Source: Ophiura sarsii (taxonomy: Eukaryota > Echinodermata > Ophiuroidea > Amphilepidida > Ophiuridae). From it: a stretch of DNA of 64,000 nucleotides. The stretch lies in contig CM069447.1 in the NCBI GenBank assembly GCA_035610835.1, positions 60,643,048 to 60,707,047 on the forward strand, read 5' to 3'. The position numbers were made by a program, and so were the translations under genes. Below are positions 39,101 to 41,945 of the stretch, piece after piece (the first letter of the stretch is position 1; each line of letters starts with the position of its first letter). Below the pieces are notes generated by a model. It had not been told where the DNA came from, ran no database searches, and saw only the letters and a program-made list of their open reading frames with translations.

Positions 39101-41605
39101 GCTCCACATACTTCTGTTGCGTGCTGGGTATATGAGACAGATTTATTTGCCTTGGCCTTCCATGGGTTCATCTTTGATCCTGCCAGTGAGAATCGGCGAA
39201 CCCGGAATGCCTGAAAAACGAATCAAAACAAAGCGCGTGGTGCGCGCATTGAACGGCGCACATCCGGCGTGCATTAAACGGTGCACATCAGGCGTGCATT
39301 AGACACTTTCAATGCACTCCGCATATTTTAGTTTCTTGCTTTCTGATTGGTTCAACACTACTAAGAGTATATGCATTTTTGTCAGTTCAACTTGGCAGGT
39401 GATATCAGCGCATATAGGTTGCAGCACTTTCTCCATTACGGCTGGTATTCTTTTTGATCGCGTGGATGCAATCGTTATCGCTGGCGTTCTCTTTGATCGC
39501 ATTGGCGTTACACACACAATATTATAACGCTTTCACTATTATAGTTTAATCAGTTCCAGATTGGCAAAAAAAGATGTGGTTTTTATATCTACGCGCACAA
39601 AAGTAATCCAAGCTTATGCACGATAATTTGACATACGCAAGCATCTCGCATACGATTCACAACGCACAATGTGAGCATTTTGCGCGCCCAGGCGCTTCTT
39701 AATTCAATCGCTGCTGTAAGGAGGTTCACCAATTTTGGACTGAATGAATTATCGAAAATATGCGCTGGTGTATAGAAGTCAAAGTTACCGCGGCAAAATG
39801 GTCCAAAAATCAATGACAATTTGTGTCATTGATTTAAGCATTCACGTATTTCCAGTAGTATTCATAATATAAAATGGATGAATGGTTGCATAATCAACAG
39901 AGGTAGTAGGGCATAAGACCCCTTTAGTAAGCACATGTCAATAATCAAGATTAATAGCACATACACAGCCAGTCCAGAATTCCACAAATTTCACTTATCG
40001 TACAGCTTCAGAGTGCTATAAATTTGACATCGTAAATAACCTGATTAATTATATCCCAATTTGGTGTGTGTGTGTTTAGTAGATGATTGTTTATCTTGAT
40101 TAGTGTTGCTTGAATCAAAACTTCTAAGTTCTATCAGTGTCCTAGTGTGCAGGGGTTTATACAGCAGAGTTCTGCCACATAAATCATCACTAATACTAGT
40201 ACTGTCGATGAGTGCTATTAATTCCTTATACTTAAAAGACATTCAAATGGAACATACGTTGCTGAATCAAATGTTGCGGCAAGACAAGAAAAGAAACACA
40301 AAATGATGCACACCTGTAAAACAAAATGTTGTACCCGAGTGATTCTAATTAAGGATTTTCTCTTTATATTACTGTACATGCTGATCTTAATAACGAATGC
40401 CTACAGTTCTCACGATAAAATATACCTTTTGCAGTTGTCTAATGCCCTGGAAGTTTCTGATAGGGAAAATAAAGATTCAATGCTTGAAGAATGTGTGACA
40501 TTCTATTCAGCTACCTGTTCCATATGAATGCCTTCTGCTTCTTTGGTGATTGAGGCAATCTCTTGAATATTGACACATGATCACTGTGTTGTCAACCGCT
40601 CAAAATGTAACTTTGCGAACAGCTAACGAATACAGCGTCTGCCAAATATGTCATACACGAATGACAACTTACACGAACGTACACTCAAATTTCCAAAACG
40701 TCGGGCACATATTAGCTCGATACGCAACAGTGTGACAGGTCCTTTAGAAATAAGAAAAATAAGCTGGTTATCCAGCAGATATAGAGTGATCAGTTCCAAA
40801 TTGGCAAGAAATATGCTTTATCATTTTGTATCTCTCTGCATGCAAAAGTAATGCAAAAGTAATCCAAGCGCACACACATATGTGACGCGATCAAGAGGAA
40901 TGAGTCGGATGTCGGGGAATCCCAAATTGAGATATGGTCAATTCAAAATGGCGGCTTACATAAGTTTTGATGGAAATTCATGTATACAATTTGACAAACT
41001 TTGGAACAAAACGTCGTATCGACATGGGGTTTTCAGTTTCTGAAAGCTCTAGGTGTCTCCTCTCAAACTGTATCAAAAACTCATTTTCGACCAGGGTCGA
41101 CATCCGACTCATTCCTCTTGATCGCGTCACATATTAGTTTAGCAAACGCAAGTGTCACACACAAGATTCACAATGCGCCGTATTGCGCCACGCAACGTAT
41201 TGCGCACCCATGCATGCAATCATTAATTCATTGTCTGCTGTACGCATGTTCACCAATTTGGAACTGACTACACTAAAGGATATTACAGTATATGCAGAGA
41301 TTTTTGATTTGTGTCTTTGCAAAGAAGTGCTAAGTTATGTTGTTGCCCAGTTTATGTGCTGCACAAATTTGGATTCTTTTGGCACGCAGATATAGATAAG
41401 GCCAGAGGAACATTAAATGATTTTTGTAGATATAATTGACTATTGTTTGTATATAATCAATCTTTTCTTTTAGTGAATTTTTTATTATTAATTTCTTTTC
41501 AATAACCAATTATTGATTATTGTTTTCTATTTTTGTTCTTTGTACAGGTGGATGGATAGTAGACCAACCAGCACAAGTCAAATTATTGTACTACCTACTG
41601 CGTAG
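57..41605 (+). CDS. C10orf67-like (DUF4709-type) coiled-coil protein, 18 exons, 537 aa
   Basis: Assembled by hand from 18 exons: 57-118, 5602-5722, 9327-9470, 12397-12471, 13187-13339, 15290-15428, 17737-17795, 18796-18861, 20647-20712, 21669-21776, 26170-26261, 28844-28909, 30875-30962, 31934-31996, 34361-34426, 35308-35413, 37982-38063 and 41548-41605. Every junction is AG/GT and the phases agree from start to stop (1614 nt with stop). The start ATG has A at -3 and G at +4. Residues about 22-134 carry KVGFFSQDRATQT and RRSFRQQLADSI, which I recall as typical of the DUF4709 region of vertebrate C10orf67; the length is close to the human protein as I remember it (about 550 aa). Residues about 45-400 are rich in E, K, Q, L and A, as in coiled coils. 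Residues 414-537 are Ser/Pro-rich. No catalytic motif, signal peptide or membrane segment is seen. Function is unknown. The exon chain is strongly supported by phase; the family name is moderate. Confidence 0.72.
360..440 (-). mobile_element. LINE 3' tail, minus orientation
   Basis: The reverse complement reads GGCCTGCTTGGAAAGCAGTG and CTCAATAAAGAAAG, then an A/T-rich tail, matching 5055-5141 in opposite orientation. It is a short 3' end of a non-LTR element. Confidence 0.6.
441..978. other. Intron 1, left part
   Basis: AT-rich intron with no recognised element. Short open frames on both strands lack any recognisable protein or splice context. Confidence 0.5.
979..2305. mobile_element. TTAA-flanked foldback element, copy 1 (1.3 kb)
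   Basis: The ends read TTAAAGGTATATTATGTGAT and, inverted, TTAAAGGCATATTATGTGAT. The inverted arms run about 200 bp (979-1180 and 2104-2305). The interior holds repeated GTAACACGCGTTAC palindromes. A TTAA target is typical of piggyBac and Kolobok types; no transposase is seen. Confidence 0.85.
1190..1946. repeat. Scattered GTAACACGCGTTAC palindromes
   Basis: Occurrences at about 1193, 1381, 1565 (three in a row, partly degenerate) and 1929-1946, where CGGTAACACGTGTTACCG is a perfect 18-bp palindrome. All lie inside the 1.3-kb TTAA foldback element and are absent from its short relative. Confidence 0.85.
2306..3097. other. Intron 1, AT-rich stretch
   Basis: Nothing recognised apart from A-runs. 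Confidence 0.5.
3098..4835. repeat. GC-rich tandem duplication of about 770 bp
   Basis: Blocks at about 3098-3650 and 3868-4445 share TAAGCTATAAATGGC, CCGTACAGAATTG, TTTTGAGACTATTTCTACGG and the CACGCACCCCTACACACGCG block. Smaller 80-100-bp GC-rich subunits (TAGGCCTTGGGGTTGAGATA, GCCACGGGGCGGGG) recur five or more times up to 4835. It contrasts sharply with the surrounding AT-rich DNA. No gene seen. Confidence 0.85.
5040..5142 (+). mobile_element. LINE 3' tail, plus orientation
   Basis: GGGCCTGCTTGGAAAGCAGT, CCTCAATAAAGAAAG and a (TAAA)n tail: the end of a 5'-truncated non-LTR retrotransposon. The same family occurs at 360-440. Confidence 0.65.
5459..5535 (+). pseudogene. Relic duplicate of exon 2
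   Basis: After an acceptor-like CTCGCAG, the sequence follows exon 2 closely: the same GCCATCCAT start, TTCTTCAGTC and GATAGAGCCA. There is a one-base length difference and the end is lost, so the reading frame breaks. Seen directly by comparison with 5602-5680; it is an old tandem duplication and not a usable exon. Confidence 0.75.
5602..5722 (+). CDS. Exon 2: DUF4709-like core motif
   Basis: The acceptor is TTGTTTGCAG and the donor GTAAGG. It encodes residues 22-61 with KVGFFSQDRATQTAESEI, the most recognisable block of the protein. It enters completing a split codon and leaves in phase 0. A decayed second copy lies 140 bp upstream (5459-5535). Confidence 0.8.
6040..6845 (-). mobile_element. 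5'-truncated LINE: RT C-terminal end and 3'UTR
   Basis: The minus-strand frame (6511 to about 6845) carries LHWLPVQQRI, FKALHGMAPKYI, GDRAFSVAAPAIWNKLPSNL and FKKHLKTHFF, the usual C-terminus of L2/CR1-type reverse transcriptase polyproteins. The 3'UTR runs down to an (AAT)n tail at about 6040. The frame continues further upstream only into an unrelated AT-rich repeat. Confidence 0.85.
6846..7340. repeat. AT-rich interspersed repeat with CATTTTTGGAAAGGA block
   Basis: Shares long blocks (AAAAGTATACATTTTTGGAA, TTTTGACCAAAAAT, AAAATCACAAAA) with 16495-16730 and weaker similarity with 45110-45200 and 54190-54560. No coding content; probably an old dispersed repeat family. Confidence 0.6.
7341..8013. 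repeat. Direct tandem duplication, about 350 bp
   Basis: Copy 1 (about 7341-7700) and copy 2 (7701-8013) share CAAGGTCTTCTAAAAAACTG, TTGGAATGGATCTGTTGAAT, TCACCGAGACGT and the AACTTGGATTTCCC block. Copy 2 has a G-run at 7720-7748 in place of about 50 bp. Confidence 0.85.
8229..8303 (-). pseudogene. tRNA-like sequence (tRNA-derived SINE or pseudogene)
   Basis: The minus strand reads CCCCGGTGGTGTAGCGGCTG, an A-box-like start, and further on GGTTCAATTC, a B-box. The acceptor stem pairs poorly and no clean anticodon arm forms, so it is not called as a working tRNA. Confidence 0.5.
8919..8953. repeat. Minimal hairpin of abutting terminal repeats
   Basis: TATAGGGTGTCCTAAAAACT is followed directly by its near inverse, TTTTGGGACACCCTGTA. 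It looks like the two ends of a mariner-type element with everything between lost. Confidence 0.6.
8964..9175. mobile_element. MITE with TAGTTTAATCAGTTC ends, copy 1
   Basis: The left end is TAGTTTAATCAGTTCAAAAT and the right end, inverted, TAGTTTAATCAGTTCCAAAT. The interior is rich in GCGCA. Further copies: 39542-39753, 40782-41275, 43208-43421, and a partial one near 44572. Confidence 0.8.
9327..9470 (+). CDS. Exon 3 of the coiled-coil gene
   Basis: The acceptor is TATTTTACAG and the donor GTAGGT. It has 48 codons (residues 62-109), phase 0 to 0, including KRELAVTKQVMKAEYENKL and ERVDELQKRHGE. The last 72 nt are the first unit of a 156-bp tandem array. Confidence 0.8.
9399..10250 (+). repeat. 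156-bp tandem array carrying copies of the exon 3 end
   Basis: Units start at 9399, 9555, 9711, 9867 and 10036, with a decayed trace near 10195. The spacing is exactly 156 bp three times, then 169. Each unit repeats the last 23 codons of exon 3, the donor, and an intron piece rich in CACATGGGTAT. Copies at 9558-9626, 9714-9782 and 9870-9938 keep a 69-nt open frame between a TTCAG acceptor-like end and a GTAGGT or GTATGT donor. The copy at 10039 has a 1-nt expansion and a stop. Confidence 0.9.
10255..10435. repeat. CACATG-rich short tandem repeat
   Basis: A degenerate repeat alternating GTGTCACATGC and ATATCACATGA. It appears to be an expansion of the CACATG motif in the intron part of the adjoining 156-bp units. 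A similar short patch lies at 18550-18605. The open frame across it merely translates the repeat. Confidence 0.75.
10517..11483. mobile_element. Inverted-repeat element with CGTAAAACGGGGTGAATCGG ends
   Basis: The left end is TACCGTAAAACGGGGTGAAT and the right end its exact inverse (ATTCACCCCGTTTTACGGTA). The end motif GGGGTGAATCGGGACA recurs internally at about 10700 (inverse), 10721, 10888 and 11071. The interior has a 190-200-bp direct duplication (10755-10930 and 10940-11130; TTTATCCCCACAAATGGG). No transposase; superfamily not identified. Confidence 0.85.
11668..11912. mobile_element. MITE with TATGTGATGTGATC ends
   Basis: Left ATATGTGATGTGATCAGTCG, right (inverted) ATATGTGATGTGATCAAGCG. 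Related to the TGTGACGCGATCAAG family and to copies at 46791-47385 and 56636-56877. Confidence 0.7.
11945..12300 (-). mobile_element. LINE fragment, C-terminus of an RTE/Nimb-like polyprotein
   Basis: The minus strand encodes RLCFAGHCLRTTNQPISRLI, WTPPGGKANRGRRHLQYPDT and MNDRKVWAQYV, a tail seen in many endonuclease/RT non-LTR elements. It ends in a (CAT)n tail at 11948. 5'-truncated. Confidence 0.75.
12397..12471 (+). CDS. Exon 4 of the coiled-coil gene
   Basis: The acceptor is TTTAATTTCAG and the donor GTAAGT. It has 25 codons, phase 0 to 0 (residues 110-134), including EIVRRSFRQQLADSISKL. Joined to exon 3 this completes the DUF4709-like block. Confidence 0.8.
13187..13339 (+). CDS. Exon 5 of the coiled-coil gene
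   Basis: The acceptor is TTCTATTTACAG and the donor GTGAGT. It has 51 codons, phase 0 to 0 (residues 135-185). A short internal repeat (HAGRKMQDELKSHAGRSQQ) precedes Gln- and Leu-rich coil. Confidence 0.8.
13991..15223. repeat. Near-identical 617-bp tandem duplication
   Basis: Copies 13991-14607 and 14608-15223. By eye they differ only by one G in the G-run (14433-14442 against its twin). The second copy ends 66 bp before exon 6. Contains no coding frame. Confidence 0.95.
15290..15428 (+). CDS. Exon 6 of the coiled-coil gene
   Basis: The acceptor is TTCCACACAG and the donor GTAAGA. It has 46 codons plus one base (residues 186-231), with a Ser/Pro-containing linker and then heptad-like LSDLQQKIDNLEEALD. 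It ends in phase 1. Confidence 0.8.
15978..16198. mobile_element. MITE with TTAACACTTTCCA ends, copy 1
   Basis: Left TTAACACTTTCCATGCGGCA, right (inverted) TTAACACTTTCCACGCAGCT. Shares TTTCATTACCATATTTGGAA and CACCATGAGAAATG with 50739-50989 in opposite orientation. Confidence 0.82.
16234..16428. mobile_element. MITE with TACTGTAAAAGC ends
   Basis: Left TACTGTAAAAGCTGAAATAT, right (inverted) TACTGTAAAAGCCAATATTT. CG-rich interior with repeated TTCGCG/CGCGAA, found on either side of a short centre. Confidence 0.85.
16495..16730. repeat. AT-rich dispersed repeat, second copy
   Basis: Shares TAAAAGTATACATTTTTGGA, TCAATTTTGACCAAAAAT and AAAATCACAAAAT with 6990-7110. No gene seen. Confidence 0.65.
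16749..17420. repeat. Region of CCCCCACCCTTTTTATTTTA repeats
   Basis: The CCCCCACCCTTTTTAT motif recurs at about 16770, 16790, 16840 and 17278 with variants to 17395. GTCCGGAC appears near both ends (16755 and 17407). Possibly an element; boundaries uncertain. Confidence 0.45.
17737..17795 (+). CDS. Exon 7 of the coiled-coil gene
   Basis: The acceptor is TTTTGTTGCAG and the donor GTAAGC. Two bases complete a split Asn codon, then 19 codons (residues 233-251), RDLDRVNKELEKERVQIKQ: highly charged coil, phase 0 out. Confidence 0.8.
17952..18374. mobile_element. TTAA-flanked MITE with AGGTGAACC ends
   Basis: Left TTAAAGGTGAACCAAAATGG, right (inverted) TTAAAGGTCAGCCAAAATGG, continuing TGATTCAAGTTT in both. 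No coding content. Confidence 0.85.
18796..18861 (+). CDS. Exon 8 of the coiled-coil gene
   Basis: The acceptor is TATTCTTACAG and the donor GTAAGT. It has 22 codons, phase 0 to 0 (residues 252-273), including LLKELEEAKASATQEMASM. It is one of three 66-nt exons with 22 whole codons. Confidence 0.8.
18930..19460 (-). mobile_element. LINE fragment, RT C-terminal region, frame-broken
   Basis: Two minus-strand frames: 19266-19460 (EISHRLAMARSAMVDLNKIY, ALVFPIAMYACETWTLTKAD) and 19009-19215 (RTNASIIEEIWVSKRLLHAI, LSYFGHISRRKGNNIEK). Together they form the usual end of an endonuclease/RT element, with a frame break at about 19210-19270. Decayed. Confidence 0.8.
19460..19650 (+). repeat. Dispersed repeat of about 185 bp, copy 1
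   Basis: Contains CATCACAAGACTGACGTAAC, GCAGCACATAATCATGCGCG, a CGTGTGCGTAAATACTGCGC block and TTATATCACTGTCCAGACGA. Related copies: 42330-42495 (+) and 54955-55140 (-). A short piece (TGTAAAGTTAGGTCACTGTC) lies at 56378. It is SINE-like in size, but no tRNA head is evident. Confidence 0.7.
20647..20712 (+). CDS. Exon 9 of the coiled-coil gene
   Basis: The acceptor is CTGTTATGTAG and the donor GTAAGC. It has 22 codons, phase 0 to 0 (residues 274-295), AEKQRLAQEREMQDKMSKAK. An alternative AG four bases downstream would break the frame. Confidence 0.75.
20757..21460 (-). mobile_element. LINE 3' end interrupted by a hAT-like element
   Basis: The minus strand has MAGPTLWNNTPPTLRTSNSI and TFKTHLLSN, a non-LTR RT C-terminus, then a 3'UTR and an (ATA)n tail at 20757-20775. 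A 360-bp hAT-like element is inserted near the tail. It starts 45 bp after exon 9. Confidence 0.75.
20781..21140. mobile_element. Non-autonomous hAT-like element, 360 bp
   Basis: Ends CAGTGTTGGAAATAAG and its inverse CTTATTTCCAACACTG. An 8-bp target duplication, ATAGCAGT, lies at 20773-20780 and 21141-21148. The CAGTG start and 8-bp duplication are hAT hallmarks. The interior is rich in GGGCCC-type motifs; no transposase. Confidence 0.92.
21669..21776 (+). CDS. Exon 10 of the coiled-coil gene
   Basis: The acceptor chosen is TTTATACTTCAAG at 21668, because the nearby AGs at 21675 and 21681 do not keep phase 0. It has 36 codons (residues 296-331), Lys/Glu/Ala-rich, with EERQKILNEKRKTEAALMAK. 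The donor is GTAAGA. Confidence 0.75.
21777..23394. other. Intron 10, left part
   Basis: AT-rich with an ATA run at 22800; no element ends, gene or RNA recognised. A minus-strand 96-codon frame at 22378-22668 has no recognisable domain. Confidence 0.45.
23395..23730. mobile_element. MITE with TACATCAATGGAAAGCTGAT ends, copy 1
   Basis: Inverted arms of about 90 bp (ATCAATGGAAAGCTGATGTG against CACATCAGCTTTCCATCGAT). The arms also hold the pair TAGCAATCACTTGTTTCAAT and ATGTGATTGTTACAAATG. Relatives: 48085-48300 and 53375-53700. Confidence 0.8.
23757..24335. mobile_element. Foldback element with GGAGTTGTCCAGCAAGCACA ends, with a nested hairpin
   Basis: The left arm, AAAGGAGTTGTCCAGCAAGC onward, is mirrored in 24000-24160 and 24300-24325 (GCTTGCTGGACTCCT). 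A 128-bp hairpin at 24171-24298 (TTCGTACATGAGTTTAGCCA and its inverse) splits the right arm. Confidence 0.8.
24587..24833. mobile_element. MITE with TGTGATGCAGCACATCAAAA ends, copy 1
   Basis: Left TGTGATGCAGCACATCAAAA then GGGGG; right, inverted, TGTAATGCAGCACATCAAAA then GGGGG. Second copy at 47839-48076. Confidence 0.85.
25380..26101. repeat. Long palindromic element with exact flanking direct repeats of about 120 bp
   Basis: Exact direct repeats at about 25380-25498 and 25981-26101. Between them are inverted arms (CATCTCTGCGTCAGCATAAA against TTTATGCTGACGCAGAGATG; CCACCACTGCACCAGCTAGG against CCTAGCTGGTGCAGTGGTGG). TGACGACAACGTCT also has an inverse at about 25964. No coding frame. Confidence 0.88.
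26170..26261 (+). CDS. Exon 11 of the coiled-coil gene
   Basis: The acceptor is TTGGTAACAG (weak pyrimidine tract) and the donor GTAAGT. It has 30 codons plus two bases (residues 332-361), including DEVARLRKLERHFRNEVL; phase 2 out. Confidence 0.75.
26295..26652. mobile_element. TTAA-flanked foldback element, copy 2 (358 bp)
   Basis: Same arms as the copy at 979-2305 (TTAAAGGCATATTATG, GATTTACATTTCTGATCATA), but almost without interior. Lies 34 bp after exon 11. Confidence 0.85.
26950..27144. repeat. 20-bp minisatellite, left half
   Basis: About ten units of ATTTTGATCAATAAATGAT with variants. Continues at 28707-28806 beyond two TTAA elements and a spacer. Confidence 0.92.
27145..27607. mobile_element. 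TTAA-flanked MITE (GGGTGCACACAACTATTA ends), copy 1
   Basis: 463 bp. Ends TTAAGGGTGCACACAACTAT and inverse ATAGTTGTGTGCACCCTTAA. Same orientation and over 90 percent similar, by eye, to 28231-28706. Confidence 0.92.
27608..28230. other. Spacer between two directly repeated TTAA elements
   Basis: 623 bp that are neither minisatellite nor element. Contains a C-run at 27799-27812 and overlapping short open frames with no recognisable protein. Confidence 0.6.
28231..28706. mobile_element. TTAA-flanked MITE (GGGTGCACACAACTATTA ends), copy 2
   Basis: 476 bp with the same ends; the right end has one extra base (TGTGATGCACCCTTAA). Joins directly to the second half of the 20-bp minisatellite. Confidence 0.92.
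28707..28806. repeat. 20-bp minisatellite, right half
   Basis: Five units of ATTTTGATCAATAAWTGAT, ending 37 bp before exon 12 (branch-point region). Confidence 0.9.
28844..28909 (+). CDS. Exon 12 of the coiled-coil gene
   Basis: The acceptor is TTCTATTTCAG and the donor GTATGC. It completes a split Arg codon, then encodes LKREMARSGKMWEKKFAIMQ (residues 363-382) and one further Lys; phase 2 out. Confidence 0.8.
29041..29621. mobile_element. Foldback element with TACACCTAGCACAAAAG ends
   Basis: Inverted arms of about 230 bp (TACACCTAGCACAAAAGTCC; GATGTTGGCTAATCCAAA with inverse TTTGGATTAGCCAACATC). Short centre; no coding frame. Confidence 0.85.
29622..30480. other. Intron 12, stretch without a recognised feature
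   Basis: AT-rich sequence, no inverted ends or coding exon seen. Confidence 0.45.
30481..30807. mobile_element. Foldback element with TGTGACCTGCTCCCACAAAA ends
   Basis: Left TGTGACCTGCTCCCACAAAA; right inverse TTTTGTGGGAGCAGGTCACA. The arms continue with AAAGTCG/CGACTTTA and GATGTTGCTGAATTGA. Ends 67 bp before exon 13. Confidence 0.82.
30875..30962 (+). CDS. Exon 13 of the coiled-coil gene
   Basis: The acceptor is TTTTTATTCAG and the donor GTAAGT. It completes a split Ser codon, then 29 codons (residues 385-413) with KDESYVRQTLQKQAAALHHA, near the end of the coil. A short decayed look-alike follows at about 30980-31018. Confidence 0.8.
30980..31018 (+). pseudogene. Possible relic of the start of exon 13
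   Basis: GCCCCTAAAGATGGCAATTA followed by CGTGAGAC parallels GCCCTTAAAGATGAGAGTTA and TGTGAGAC of exon 13. The match is short (about 30 bp), so chance is not excluded. Confidence 0.4.
31224..31711. mobile_element. TA-flanked MITE with CAGGGTGTATCAGAATGAAC ends
   Basis: Left CAGGGTGTATCAGAATGAAC then TATACCG; right exact inverse. TA on both sides; Tc1/mariner-like. Confidence 0.88.
31934..31996 (+). CDS. Exon 14 of the coiled-coil gene
   Basis: The acceptor is CTATATTTCAG and the donor GTATCT. It has 21 codons, phase 0 to 0 (residues 414-434), opening with SRSSSRTSVSTDVLHHFL. This marks the change from coil to a Ser-rich tail. Confidence 0.7.
32000..33720 (+). repeat. Degenerate array of acceptor-like units after exon 14
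   Basis: Starts with about 178-bp units (near 32008, 32180 and 32361; CAATGCTAGCTGGGTATAAT, GGCTTATGTTATCAGGTCTC) and decays to 80-90-bp units. Most units carry AAGTGTGACTGCCC, then GTGTGATCCCTGCT, then a T/C-rich tract ending in CAG or TAG, i.e. a 3' splice-site shape. No open frame is shared by the units. Confidence 0.75.
33764..33856. repeat. Hairpin with TCGTCGCTGTTCTGTCAAAA arms
   Basis: TCGTCGCTGTTCTGTCAAAA followed by CCTTGTATCTCCATCT, then its near inverse ending TTGTCAGAACAGCGACAATA. A piece of the arm (AAAACCTTGTATCTCCATCC) recurs at 55732. Confidence 0.75.
33860..34360. other. Intron 14, right part
   Basis: GTCTGACATAAATG at 33980 and GTCTGATTTAAATG at 34229 are weakly similar. 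Otherwise nothing recognised before exon 15. Confidence 0.4.
34361..34426 (+). CDS. Exon 15 of the coiled-coil gene
   Basis: The acceptor is TTTTTCATTTTTAG (strong) and the donor GTAAGT. It has 22 codons, phase 0 to 0 (residues 435-456), including DTPAGIVPTNQMPQGTPKRP; probably disordered. Confidence 0.75.
35308..35413 (+). CDS. Exon 16 of the coiled-coil gene
   Basis: The acceptor is TTTATATCCAG and the donor GTAAGT. It has 35 codons plus one base (residues 457-491), including RDLMSPYTLSPPPGRGVELF; Ser/Pro-rich. Two decayed copies lie downstream in the next intron. Confidence 0.75.
35469..36039. mobile_element. Foldback element (570 bp) next to exon 16
   Basis: Arms of about 230 bp starting TATAAAGGGTTCAACAAAAG, very well matched (GCATTTCCAATACACAGCAC against GTGCTGTGTATTGGAAATGC). 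TA target. It is absent from the relic copy of this locus at about 37847. Confidence 0.9.
36101..36408. mobile_element. TA-flanked MITE with CACTGCAA ends and AAAGTAAAC repeats
   Basis: Left CACTGCAAATTATGAGTGTT, right inverse CACTGCAATTTATGAGCGTT, both followed by TACTTTTGGACAAACTAAAA. Internal AAAGTAAAC repeats. Confidence 0.88.
36520..36640. repeat. Hairpin cluster (TGTGTTCAGAC and GCTCGCA/TGCGAGC)
   Basis: TGTGTTCAGAC and GTCTGAACACA form a perfect 11-bp stem with a 9-base loop at 36522-36553. Four GCTCGCA or TGCGAGC motifs follow to 36632. Confidence 0.7.
36657..37065. mobile_element. MITE with CCCGGGGGGGTACTCG ends and a C24 run
   Basis: Left CCCGGGGGGGTACTCGGATT, right GGCGAGTAC followed by a run of about 23 C and GGG. 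The interior repeats AAATTTTCGCGAAAATA-like motifs and CCCATTTTTAGGGG. A reversed shorter relative is at 42779-43036. The C-run could form a quadruplex on the minus strand. Confidence 0.78.
37231..37275 (+). pseudogene. Short relic of exon 16
   Basis: ATATCACCATATACAATGTC followed by ACTGCCACCAGA follows the core of exon 16 (GATGTCACCGTATACACTGT, CACCGCCACCAGG). Only about 40 bp are alignable. Confidence 0.6.
37717..37860 (+). pseudogene. Relic duplicate of exon 16 and its donor flank
   Basis: It matches the second half of exon 16 and the following intron closely, including CACCGCCACCAGGGAGGGGA and GGTGTACCCCAAGGTTT. A TAA interrupts the frame, and the donor GT has become AT, so it cannot serve as the exon. 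The similarity resumes beyond the point where a foldback element sits in the real copy. Confidence 0.85.
37982..38063 (+). CDS. Exon 17 of the coiled-coil gene
   Basis: The acceptor is TTTGTTCACAG and the donor GTATGT. It completes a split Pro codon, then 26 codons (residues 493-518) with DPSEDFDDISERVLPLPTPP: an acidic patch followed by polyproline; phase 2 out. Confidence 0.75.
38233..38607. mobile_element. Inverted-repeat element with a THAP-like exon fragment
   Basis: Ends TTTGGTCGGCATAGAATTGG then TGGCGCT, with exact inverse at 38581-38607. The interior plus strand encodes, in one frame, KRKYAKCCVPNC, then FQIFLPKKKSQ, followed by a GTAAAA donor-like site at about 38490. This resembles the first cysteines of a THAP zinc finger. 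Only the N-terminal third of such a domain is present. Confidence 0.6.
39226..39305. repeat. Short tandem repeat GGCGTGCATTA
   Basis: Two and a half units of about 27 bp (CGGCGCACATCCGGCGTGCA, CGGTGCACATCAGGCGTGCA). Confidence 0.6.
39542..39753. mobile_element. MITE with TAGTTTAATCAGTTC ends, copy 2
   Basis: Left end TAGTTTAATCAGTTCCAGAT; the right end (CACCAATTTTGGACTGAATG) is more decayed. Same GCGCA-rich interior as the other copies. Confidence 0.7.
40615..40781 (+). repeat. Dispersed repeat with GGTCCTTTAGAAATAAGAAA, copy 1
   Basis: Contains ATATGTCATACACGAATGAC, ACGCAACAGTGTGACAGGTC and AAGCTGGTTATCCAGCAGAT. A copy in opposite orientation lies at 44805-44975 and a piece at 46430-46500. 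Confidence 0.75.
40782..41275. mobile_element. MITE with GATCAGTTCCAAATTGG ends, copy 3, interrupted
   Basis: The left end is TAGAGTGATCAGTTCCAAAT and the right end, inverted, TAGTGTAGTCAGTTCCAAAT. A second MITE (40881-41131) sits inside it, between TA dinucleotides. Confidence 0.8.
40881..41131. mobile_element. MITE with TGTGACGCGATCAAGAGG ends, nested copy
   Basis: Terminal inverted repeats of about 35 bp starting TGTGACGCGATCAAGAGGAA and continuing TGAGTCGGATGTCG, flanked by TA. Inserted in the MITE at 40782-41275. A second copy, interior inverted, is at 49789-50039. Confidence 0.88.
41548..41605 (+). CDS. Exon 18 (terminal) with stop codon
   Basis: The acceptor is TTCTTTGTACAG. It completes a split Arg codon, then encodes WMDSRPTSTSQIIVLPTA and TAG. 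The phase fits exon 17. The last few codons and the stop lie in the first unit of a minisatellite. An AATAAA at 42171-42176 could be the poly(A) signal, but it lies in a T/A-rich inverted repeat, so this is weak. Confidence 0.6.
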
Positions 41606-41945
41606 GTTTAGTAGCCCAAATGGGATCATTTTAAAGGCTCAAAACTACTGGAAGAAATCATCGTGTTACACGCCGCGTAGGTTAACGAGCCCAAATGGGC
41701 TCATTTAAAAGGTTAATTAATACAAATGGAAGCGATCAATTTGTTACCTACTGCATCTATTAAGAAGCCCAATTGGGCGCATTTATAAGGCTAATACAAA
41801 TGGAAGTAATCTTTATGTTACCAATAGCATAGGTTAACTAGCCCAAGTGGGCTCATTTAAAACAGCTGGTAGAGATCATTGTGTTACCCACTACATAGGT
41901 GAAGTAGCTGAATTGGGCTCATTTATTAAAAGGCTATCACCAAGT
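41585..41945 (+). repeat. Minisatellite of about 75-80 bp in the putative 3'UTR
   Basis: Five degenerate units, each with TGTTACCTACTGCATAGGTT-like and AGCCCAAATGGGCTCATTTA-like blocks. The CCCAAATGGG core is palindromic. The first unit supplies the stop codon of the coiled-coil gene. Confidence 0.85.
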
